The translations under genes were made by a program, and so were the position numbers. The notes beneath the pieces were generated by a model. The model did no database searches, was not told the origin of the DNA, and saw only the letters and a list, made by a program, of their open reading frames with translations. From JBELHJ01 sp042091495 (lineage in GTDB: Bacteria > Bacteroidota > Bacteroidia > Flavobacteriales > Flavobacteriaceae), in the NCBI GenBank assembly GCA_042091495.1, contig JBELHJ010000098.1:1-5328 (forward strand): 5,328 nucleotides of DNA, read 5' to 3'. Below are positions 1 through 5,328 of this stretch, one piece after another (position 1 is the stretch's first letter; every line of letters starts with the position of its first letter).

Positions 1-851
1 GCAATGTTTCCTTCAGCACAAGTAAAACATCCAAAGCTTCCTCCCTCCTGATCAGTATATTGGACTTCAAAAACAGATTCTATACTGTTTTCTTGTACCT
101 CTTCAAACATGTCTAAATAATCGTTTCCTTGTAATAGGCTATATGGCCCATTTGTAATCAGATCTTGCAATTCTACCGCAGCTTTATCCCATTGTTCTGA
201 GTATACATATGCCTTACCTAATAAGGCTTGTGCAGCTCCTTTGGTGACTCGACCATAAGATGCGCCTGTTAGTTGATGCTCTAAATGATCTCTTGCATAA
301 ATCAAATCTGAAACAATTAATTCATATACTAGCGATTTTGGTGATCTGTCTATGGAGAATTGTTGGCCAAACTCAATAACAGTATCAGACAGGGGCACAT
401 CGCCAAACCATTTTACGAGTTCAAAATAGAAGTAAGCTCTTAAAAACTTAGCTTGAGCCATGATTTGATCTCTTCCATCAAAATCTAATTTTGATTCATT
501 CTGTATCAGAAAATTGGCTCTGTTTATGCCCGAATACATGTGTTGCCAAATATCTCTTAATTGTTGGTTTTCTGGAAAATGTGTCATGTTATCTATTTCC
601 TGAATACCAAGAGCATCTATTGGGCTTTCACCACCAGCTAAGGTATTGTCTGAAGCAATCTCTCCTACCATGACATTAAAGAATGTACTTTGTAACAAAT
701 CATAGACCCCAATTAATGCTAAATCATAATCCTCTGGGGTGGTAAAAAACGAATCTGATGTAATGTCGTCTGTTTCTACGTCTACAAAATCATCACTACA
801 AGAAAAAGTAAGTGATATTAGTATTATGTATTTAAAAATTCTTTTTGTCAT
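1..851 (-). CDS. SusD/RagB-family outer-membrane glycan-binding lipoprotein, 3' end cut off by the window
   Basis: This is the N-terminal 283 codons of a SusD-like protein; the frame stays open to base 1, so the C-terminal part lies outside (family members usually have about 450-600 residues). The ATG at 851-849 is followed by a lipoprotein signal peptide with a hydrophobic core (about residues 8-17) and Cys18, then Ser-Asp-Asp-Phe, which fits surface export. Family hallmarks are the helix around residues 135-154 (KFLRAYFYFELVKWFGDVPL), the TPR-like segment RVTKGAAQALLGKAYVYSEQ at 201-220, and ESVFEVQY at 258-265. The family binds glycan at the cell surface and closes over the partner SusC barrel. 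The gene begins 4 bp after the susC stop, so the two are almost certainly co-transcribed and probably translationally coupled. There is no Shine-Dalgarno sequence; the upstream bases are A/T-rich, as is normal in this phylum. Odd point: a C-x-x-C pair at residues 275 and 278. The substrate is unknown. The family call is very secure. Confidence 0.96.
   Translation of the reverse strand, partial: MTKRIFKYIILISLTFSCSDDFVDVETDDITSDSFFTTPEDYDLALIGVYDLLQSTFFNVMVGEIASDNTLAGGESPIDALGIQEIDNMTHFPENQQLRDIWQHMYSGINRANFLIQNESKLDFDGRDQIMAQAKFLRAYFYFELVKWFGDVPLSDTVIEFGQQFSIDRSPKSLVYELIVSDLIYARDHLEHQLTGASYGRVTKGAAQALLGKAYVYSEQWDKAAVELQDLITNGPYSLLQGNDYLDMFEEVQENSIESVFEVQYTDQEGGSFGCFTCAEGNI
786..851 (-). other. 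Lipoprotein signal peptide plus SDDF surface-export signal of the SusD-like protein
   Basis: The codons encode a basic n-region (Lys3, Arg4, Lys7), a hydrophobic stretch, and LTFS followed by Cys18, the predicted lipidated residue (codon 800-798). The -3 residue is Thr rather than Leu, a looser lipobox of the sort common in Bacteroidota. Immediately after the cysteine come Ser19-Asp20-Asp21-Phe22. From the literature, an SDDF-type acidic sequence directly after the cysteine is the lipoprotein export signal that sends lipoproteins to the outer face of the outer membrane in Flavobacterium johnsoniae. Surface location is therefore inferred, in line with the SusD role. Confidence 0.8.
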
Positions 852-855
852 GATT

Positions 856-3800
856 TTAAAGTTTTAAGTTAAGACCTAACATGAATGTTTTCGCATTGGG
901 ATAAAACCCATAATCAATACCTTGCCCTATGGGAGAACCATTGGATATAGTTGGATCATAACCTCTGTAGTTAGTTAAGGTTAATAAGTTGTTTGCAGAT
1001 AAATAAACTCTAAGAGATTTGTCCAAATCAAATTCAAAGGTATACCCTGCTTGAATATTTTGTAATCTTAAATAAGAACCGTCTTCAACAAAAAAGTCGG
1101 AAAATAAAGAATTGGTATTAGCATCTGTAGTAACTCTAGGATGGAAATTGGTACTTCCTGGACCGGTCCACCGTTCCAGAAAATATCTTGTTCTATTGGT
1201 TAGTTGTTGATTTCTTTCATAACTTCTAACAATATCATTGCCAAGTGATGCAAAGGCATAAGCACCAAAATCAAATTTCTTATAACTAAATGATAAATTC
1301 AATCCCATAGTTAAATCTGGAAGTGGTTTACCTACTTCTACTTTATCATCTTCGTTAATCTCACCATCATTGTTGATGTCTACAAACTTGATATCTCCTG
1401 GAGAAAATGTGGTATTATCCATGGTGGCATAGTTGTCGATTTCATCTTGAGTTTGAAATAAACCATCGGTTTTATATCCTCTGAAATAGCCAATAGAGTG
1501 GCCTACTTCCATTCTTGCTATAGGAACACTCGCATTACCAAATCCCCCTGCAGTTAGGAAACTATTACCACCACTAACACTTAATACATTATTCTCTATA
1601 GCAGTGATGTTATAATTGATTTTAAACTTGAAATTGTCTCCTATTCTATCATTATATCCAATGGCAAACTCTAATCCTTTATTCTCAACAGTTCCTGCGT
1701 TTACAAAAGGGGCAGCTGCTCCAGGAGCCGATACACCCAACAACCCAGAAACTTGAGGTTGAACAAGAAGATCCTCTGTACGACGTCTAAAATAATCTGC
1801 CGTAATGTCTATTCGATTTTTAAATAAATTTAAATCAAACCCTATATCAAAAGCCTTCTGCTTTTCCCATTTAATTTCGGGGTTAGCAATCGGGCCTGCT
1901 GCAATTCCAAATACAATTTCATTAGCAGGGTCCATTGGAAAGACATAAGCAGCCTCACCAGTAAGAGCAGAAACAAAACGGTTAGCTGGAATACGGTCAT
2001 TACCTAAAATACCATATGAAGATCTAATTTTTAGAAAGCTTATTACATCACTATCTGCCAAAAAAGGCTCCTCAGATACAACCCAACCTAACGATCCTGA
2101 CGGAAAAACACCAAATTTATTTTCGGGGCCGAATGCTGTTGAACCATCTCGTCTAACAACAGCTGAAAGGATATACTTTTCTTTATAATTATATTGAAGT
2201 CTTCCAAAATATGAAAGCAGTCTTGTATCAAAAGTATTCCCTCCAAATTCATACCAATTTTGAACTAAATCAGCGTTATCTAAAGTTGCATTATTAAAAT
2301 TTATGTTCTCATTAAAAAAATAGGTCCCTGTGTTACCAGTAAAAAAACCTGTAGTTTTAAAAACAGAAGTCCCCGCTAATAATTTTAAGTTATGGTCTTC
2401 TCCAAAAGTATCATTATACTCAAAATAAGCATCAAAAGTATAGTCTCTGTAGTAATCCTTTCTTAGTGTTAGACTGGAATTACCATTTGTTCGGGTAGCA
2501 TCAGTATAGGTGTTGTAGAATTTACCATTACCATACCATACTAGAGGACTGAATCCTTTGGTCCCTACATCGGCATAATTGAATTGGTATTTTGCAGTAG
2601 CCGTAATCTTGTCAAAAAACTTATAAGACAACCCAACGTTACCAGTAAGCTTGTTAACCTTTGTTCTATTAAAAGTGTTATTCATTAAAGCTATTGGGTT
2701 AACTATTTCATTCCCTAACCCCTCTGCTAAAGTGTATTCGCCTAAATCATCAAAAACAGTCATTGTAGGCGCCATATTTAAGGCATTGTACAAAATAGAC
2801 CCATTACTGTTTTCTGGCAATCCTCTTCTGTTGGTATATGTAAAAAGCAGTCCTGAATTTAATTTCAAGTTTTTTGTAATATCATAGTCAAGTTTACCTC
2901 TTGTAGTCATTCTAGAAAAAGCAGACAACCCCCCACCTACAATTCCATCTTGTCTAAGATAGGATTGGCCAGCAGCGAATGCTGTCTTTTTCCCTCCACC
3001 TTTTAAGGTGTAACTATGGCTTTGTATTGGAGCCGATTCAAAAACCAAGTCTTGCCAGTCTGTGCCTTGACCCAATGCTGAAACATCTGGATAAGGCGCT
3101 TCTTGACCATTAGCTGCAAAAGCTTCATTTACTAGAAGTGCATATTCTGTAGCATTTAATACTGGAATTTTTCGTGTTGTAGTTTGGAATCCACCAAAAC
3201 CATCATACTCAAACTGAGTAGGCATTTCTTTACGACCTCCTTTAGTGGTTATTATGATTACTCCATTTGCAGCTCTTACTCCATAAATACCTGCAGTTGC
3301 ATCTTTAAGTATATCTACAGATTCAATATCATTTGGATTAATTACACTTAAGTCTTCTATCACTGCACCATCAACTAATATTAAAGGTCTAGAATCTCCA
3401 TTTGTTGAAACGCCCCTAATTTGTATTGTTGAAGAACTACCGGGTGCACCAGAATTTGCAGAGATTTGAACTCCAGCCACTTGACCTTGTAGGGCCTGCT
3501 CAATTCTAGTTGGCTTAAGAGCTTCTATAGTTTCACTTGAAATAGATCCTACGGCTCCCGTGACTTCTTTTTTCTTTTGAACTCCATAACCAATAACAAC
3601 AACTTCATTCAAAGCTTCTGTTGATTCTTTCATTATGATTGTTGATGGTATAGACCCAACAGTATATGTAAGGCTTTCGAAACCAATGAAGCTGAATTCA
3701 ACTTTAGCAGTAACTGCTACACCTTTAAGGAAAAAATTTCCATCAAAATCAGAATTAGTACCATTGTTTGTATTTTGGACAATGATATTGACCCCTGGAA

Positions 3801-3906
3801 GTGGCATGCCAGTCTCATCAACTACAGTTCCTGATAAATCTGAAATCTGAGAAAATGATAAGGTGGTAAAAAGTAAAAATAAGTATGTAATCTTACAGTA
3901 ATGCAT
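856..3906 (-). CDS. SusC/RagA-family TonB-linked outer-membrane receptor, complete (1016 aa)
   Basis: This protein imports glycan fragments across the outer membrane as the partner of the SusD protein encoded just downstream. In order it shows: a Sec signal peptide (residues 1 to about 20, likely cleaved near SFSQ); a carboxypeptidase-D-regulatory-like Ig fold (about 23-95, with SGTVVDETGMPLPGVNIIV and DFDGNF); the family TonB-box-like segment EVVVIGYG at 101-108; a plug domain (about 112-225, with LQGQVAGVQI, the IRG turn, LILVDG, and a DILKDA...GVRAANGVIIITTKGG end); then the 22-strand-type barrel. A DxNxDG motif lies at 843-848, and the C-terminus has the usual GIDYGFYPNAKTFMLGLNL. The length is normal for the family. 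The ATG at 3906-3904 is well supported, because an in-frame TAA at 3915-3913 blocks upstream starts and the signal peptide begins here. There is no STN domain, so regulation through an anti-sigma factor is unlikely; the neighbouring Y_Y_Y/LuxR regulator is the probable controller. The final residue is Leu where Phe is common. The substrate cannot be told from sequence. Confidence 0.98.
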   Translation of the reverse strand: MHYCKITYLFLLFTTLSFSQISDLSGTVVDETGMPLPGVNIIVQNTNNGTNSDFDGNFFLKGVAVTAKVEFSFIGFESLTYTVGSIPSTIIMKESTEALNEVVVIGYGVQKKKEVTGAVGSISSETIEALKPTRIEQALQGQVAGVQISANSGAPGSSSTIQIRGVSTNGDSRPLILVDGAVIEDLSVINPNDIESVDILKDATAGIYGVRAANGVIIITTKGGRKEMPTQFEYDGFGGFQTTTRKIPVLNATEYALLVNEAFAANGQEAPYPDVSALGQGTDWQDLVFESAPIQSHSYTLKGGGKKTAFAAGQSYLRQDGIVGGGLSAFSRMTTRGKLDYDITKNLKLNSGLLFTYTNRRGLPENSNGSILYNALNMAPTMTVFDDLGEYTLAEGLGNEIVNPIALMNNTFNRTKVNKLTGNVGLSYKFFDKITATAKYQFNYADVGTKGFSPLVWYGNGKFYNTYTDATRTNGNSSLTLRKDYYRDYTFDAYFEYNDTFGEDHNLKLLAGTSVFKTTGFFTGNTGTYFFNENINFNNATLDNADLVQNWYEFGGNTFDTRLLSYFGRLQYNYKEKYILSAVVRRDGSTAFGPENKFGVFPSGSLGWVVSEEPFLADSDVISFLKIRSSYGILGNDRIPANRFVSALTGEAAYVFPMDPANEIVFGIAAGPIANPEIKWEKQKAFDIGFDLNLFKNRIDITADYFRRRTEDLLVQPQVSGLLGVSAPGAAAPFVNAGTVENKGLEFAIGYNDRIGDNFKFKINYNITAIENNVLSVSGGNSFLTAGGFGNASVPIARMEVGHSIGYFRGYKTDGLFQTQDEIDNYATMDNTTFSPGDIKFVDINNDGEINEDDKVEVGKPLPDLTMGLNLSFSYKKFDFGAYAFASLGNDIVRSYERNQQLTNRTRYFLERWTGPGSTNFHPRVTTDANTNSLFSDFFVEDGSYLRLQNIQAGYTFEFDLDKSLRVYLSANNLLTLTNYRGYDPTISNGSPIGQGIDYGFYPNAKTFMLGLNLKL

Positions 3907-3940
3907 AGCTCGTTAATTAGTTCTTTAAATTTAGAGCTAT
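3905..3940 (-). other. Inverted repeat reaching into the susC start codon (possible mRNA stem)
   Basis: On the minus strand, ATAGCTC (3940-3934) and GAGCTAT (3911-3905) are perfect 7-bp complements separated by a 22-base A/T-rich loop. The second arm includes the first two bases of the susC ATG (3906-3905). If it formed in mRNA it would cover the start region. Three of the seven pairs are G-C, the loop is long, and short repeats arise easily in AT-rich DNA, so the function is speculative. Confidence 0.25.
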
Positions 3941-3971
3941 TTAATTGTATTATTCGCAATTTTAGATGCAA

Positions 3972-3982
3972 CAAAAATTATA
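3972..3982 (-). promoter_or_regulatory. Candidate Bacteroidota sigma-type -7 element for susC
   Basis: The minus strand reads TATAATTTTTG over 3982-3972. The Bacteroidota primary-sigma -7 consensus is TAnnTTTG; here AATTTTTG matches seven of its eight positions' requirements (A in place of T at the first). Initiation a few bases downstream would give a leader of roughly 60 bases before the susC ATG. No TTG-type -33 element sits at the expected distance of about 20 bp; that place is occupied by an A8 tract followed by CCC (4008-3998). A weak core promoter would suit a gene needing an activator, but the call rests on one degenerate motif. Confidence 0.35.
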
Positions 3983-4033
3983 CAACTTAAAAAATAAGGG
4001 TTTTTTTTACGATTATTACAATTACATTTCTTC

Positions 4034-4057
4034 AAAAGCCTTTATTTTAAAGGGCTT
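4034..4057 (-). terminator. Possible intrinsic terminator downstream of the regulator gene
   Basis: Reading the minus strand, AAGCC (4057-4053), an unpaired C (4052), and TTTA (4051-4048) face TAAA (4044-4041) and GGCTT (4040-4036). This gives a 9-bp stem with one bulge and a 3-base loop. The stem runs into a short T run (4037-4034) that ends at a G. It lies about 87 bases past the regulator stop and about 130 bases before the susC ATG, a sensible place to end the regulator transcript and leave susCD to its own promoter. The T run is short, so termination may be partial. Confidence 0.4.
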
Positions 4058-4066
4058 AAGTAAAAA

Positions 4067-4135
4067 ACATCAAGATTATTTGAATTCTATTTTACAATGA
4101 TGTATGGTTGATGTTGTGGAAAAACAACATGATGT
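4067..4135. promoter_or_regulatory. Cluster of four TGATGT/ACATCA hexamers, candidate operator for the adjacent regulator
   Basis: ACATCA occurs at 4067-4072 and TGATGT at 4098-4103, 4109-4114 and 4130-4135 on the plus strand. The starts are 31, 11 and 21 bp apart, close to three, one and two helical turns, so all copies would face nearly the same side of the DNA. The first and third TGATGT copies sit in an identical 9-base context, ATGATGTAT (4097-4105 and 4129-4137). The cluster is about 160-230 bp upstream of the susC ATG, just after the regulator stop. I noticed only three other copies in the rest of the window (756-761, 1374-1379, 2045-2050), all inside genes. Helical phasing suggests binding by a dimeric or multimeric protein, but no binding site of this family is known to me to match. 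Confidence 0.4.
4111..4130. other. Perfect 7-bp stem-loop in the intergenic region
   Basis: ATGTTGT (4111-4117) and ACAACAT (4124-4130) are exact complements around a 6-base loop, GGAAAA on the plus strand and TTTTCC on the minus. It starts 13 bases past the regulator stop codon in transcript direction and no T tract follows, so it is not a typical intrinsic terminator. It overlaps the second TGATGT copy and directly abuts the third. It could be a dyad operator recognised as DNA, or a 3'-end mRNA stem of the regulator transcript. The structure is plain in the sequence; the role is not. Confidence 0.45.
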
Positions 4136-4143
4136 ATAGCATA

Positions 4144-5328
4144 TCATATGTCTAAAATATATTTGATTAACCCTTGAGATGCCTTTAATTTCATCTTTTT
4201 TCGCAATCTATAACGCTTAACCTCAACACTTCTGTATGATATATTGAGTAATGGTGCTATCTCTTTAGATGATAAATTTAGTCTTAAATAAGCGCATAAT
4301 CTAAGATCATTAGGTGTCAATTCTGGATGCTTTTCCCCAATCTTTTTCAAAAAATCTTTATCTGCATTGTTAAAAGCCTCTTGAAAAAATTTCCAATCAT
4401 CTGTGTTATTGAGATTCCTATCAATAATCCTTAAAACATTTTTAATTTCCTTATTCCCATCCACATTTGATAATTCAGATTTAATTGAGTTTAAAAACTC
4501 GTTTTTCTTAATAAGGCTCATAGTAGATATAGCTAATTCTCTATTTTTATTTTCAATATCTAATTTGAGCTTTTCATTATTAAGTTCTGTTAATTTCTGT
4601 TTGGTTTCTAACTGATTCATTCTCATTTTCTGTTTAGCACGCTTTAACAGTTTTTGTTGTTTAGTATTATAATATGCTCTGTAAACACTATTAATTATAA
4701 ATATTATAAGTAATACTACTACTAAATAAGCAACAATAGCTGTTGAAGATAAATACCAAGGCTTACTAATTTCAAAATTAAAACTTGCTTTGTTTTTTGA
4801 AATCACACCATTAATTTTTGCCTGTACTATAAATGAATACTTTCCATATTTTAAATTTTCAAAACGTATTCTTGATTCGGATGACCAGTCAGACCAAAAT
4901 TGATTTTTTCCTTCAAGCTTATACCTGTATGTTGGTTTTGATAAAGCTGAATAAACAGGAATATTAACCTTAAATTCCAAATTATTAAACTCATAGGGGT
5001 TAACTAGCGCTGAATCAATAGCTGCGCTATTTAAATCAGAATTTATACTTTGATAGCTAACAGAAGTTATAGAAACCTCATGACTTGACTCTTGTTTTTG
5101 TTCCAAATCATATAAAATGTAGCCATTTGCGGTACCTAAAAGTGCTCTGTTCTCGTTTAAGGTAAAAATATTTTCAAATCCTAATAAACCCCCACGGAAA
5201 TGTGAAGGGAAATAGACCGAATCAATTACAGGAGTTTTTGACAATCTTCCTGGGCTAAATCGGTATAACTTATTTAAAGCAAAAACCCATAGTTTATCTT
5301 TCGATTGATTGGGAACCACAGAAACTCT
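4144..5328 (-). CDS. Transmembrane Y_Y_Y-domain sensor with C-terminal LuxR-type HTH, 5' end outside the window
   Basis: The last 394 codons of a membrane-spanning transcriptional regulator, ending at TGA 4146-4144. A GTG at 5319-5317 is in frame, but the frame stays open to the edge and the first visible residues are already in a beta-propeller-like sensor, so the true start lies beyond 5328. Numbering from that GTG: last propeller-like blades (1 to about 72, with LLGTANGYILYDL); Y_Y_Y domain (about 83-186, with YRYKLEG at 131-137, FWSDW at 141-145 and LKYGKYSF at 156-163); one transmembrane helix (about 190-211); a charged coiled coil (about 218-283); and a LuxR-type HTH (about 334-379, with LTPNDLRLCAYL, SSKEIAPLLNIS and VEVKRYRLRKKM). 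No histidine kinase or receiver domain lies between membrane and HTH. Family members are usually about 900-1000 residues. The inferred role is a periplasmic glycan sensor that controls the susCD genes next to it, resembling SusR in architecture more than hybrid two-component systems. Confidence 0.93.
   Translation of the reverse strand, partial: RVSVVPNQSKDKLWVFALNKLYRFSPGRLSKTPVIDSVYFPSHFRGGLLGFENIFTLNENRALLGTANGYILYDLEQKQESSHEVSITSVSYQSINSDLNSAAIDSALVNPYEFNNLEFKVNIPVYSALSKPTYRYKLEGKNQFWSDWSSESRIRFENLKYGKYSFIVQAKINGVISKNKASFNFEISKPWYLSSTAIVAYLVVVLLIIFIINSVYRAYYNTKQQKLLKRAKQKMRMNQLETKQKLTELNNEKLKLDIENKNRELAISTMSLIKKNEFLNSIKSELSNVDGNKEIKNVLRIIDRNLNNTDDWKFFQEAFNNADKDFLKKIGEKHPELTPNDLRLCAYLRLNLSSKEIAPLLNISYRSVEVKRYRLRKKMKLKASQGLIKYILDI

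Noticed and set aside
491..673. 60-codon plus-strand open frame
   Set aside because: Lies wholly inside the susD coding sequence on the opposite strand; no recognisable domain and no start context, so a shadow frame.
2651..2887. 78-codon plus-strand open frame
   Set aside because: Antisense to the SusC barrel coding region; composition reflects the complementary strand of barrel codons.
3635..3850. 71-codon plus-strand open frame
   Set aside because: Antisense to the conserved carboxypeptidase-like domain of SusC; no independent support.
4001..4008. T8 run on the plus strand as a terminator for a plus-strand transcript
   Set aside because: No stable G/C stem precedes it on the plus strand and there is no plus-strand gene to terminate.
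4140..4150. Palindrome CATAT-C-ATATG over the regulator stop codon
   Set aside because: Only 5-bp arms of A/T-rich sequence, partly coding; readily explained by chance.
4403..4615. 70-codon plus-strand open frame rich in Leu, Ser and Phe
   Set aside because: Antisense to the regulator coiled coil; the hydrophobic look comes from reading the complement of Lys/Asn/Glu codons.
5317..5319. In-frame GTG as the start of the regulator
   Set aside because: The frame remains open through the window edge, the sequence after it is mid-propeller, and no signal peptide follows it; the protein would be less than half the usual length.
1..5328. CRISPR array, tRNA/rRNA, insertion sequence or phage features
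   Set aside because: No spaced direct-repeat array, cloverleaf, transposase frame or terminal inverted repeats were seen; nearly all of the window is explained by three ordinary coding regions.

Overview
The window is the regulator-susC-susD core of a polysaccharide (or other glycan) utilisation locus from a Bacteroidota genome, most likely a member of the Flavobacteriaceae. The grounds are AT-rich DNA, start codons without Shine-Dalgarno sequences, a SusC/RagA TonB-dependent receptor beginning with a carboxypeptidase-D-regulatory-like domain, a SusD/RagB lipoprotein whose N-terminus after the lipid cysteine reads SDDF (the surface-export signal type described in Flavobacterium johnsoniae), and a membrane-bound 'three-Y' (Y_Y_Y) sensor carrying a LuxR-type helix-turn-helix. 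Species and substrate cannot be named from this window.

Layout: all three genes lie on the minus strand, so transcription runs from high to low coordinates. First comes the C-terminal 394 codons of the transmembrane regulator (5328 to 4144, its start lying beyond the window edge). A 237-bp intergenic region follows (4143 to 3907). Then comes a complete susC-like gene (3906 to 856, 1016 aa) and, after 4 bp, the first 283 codons of a susD-like gene (851 to 1, its end lying beyond the other edge). No RNA gene, mobile element, CRISPR array or plus-strand gene was found, and no gene-free stretch exceeds 300 bp.

How they work together (inferred from the families): SusD on the cell surface captures glycan fragments and acts as a lid on the SusC barrel. 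SusC imports them across the outer membrane using TonB energy. The periplasmic part of the regulator probably senses a breakdown product, and its cytoplasmic HTH activates the susCD promoter. There is no histidine kinase or receiver domain in the visible part of the regulator, and no STN (anti-sigma-interacting) domain in SusC, so control looks like direct one-component transmembrane regulation. No carbohydrate-active enzyme is in view.

The 237-bp gap is the least conventional part. It holds four copies of the hexamer TGATGT/ACATCA whose starts are 31, 11 and 21 bp apart, close to whole turns of the DNA helix. It also holds a perfect 7-bp stem-loop, a hairpin that could terminate the regulator transcript, a weak Bacteroidota-type -7 element, and a short inverted repeat reaching into the susC start codon. 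The hexamer cluster is the best candidate for something new here, as a possible operator for the adjacent regulator. The genes themselves are well-known families, and I see no evidence of an undescribed system.
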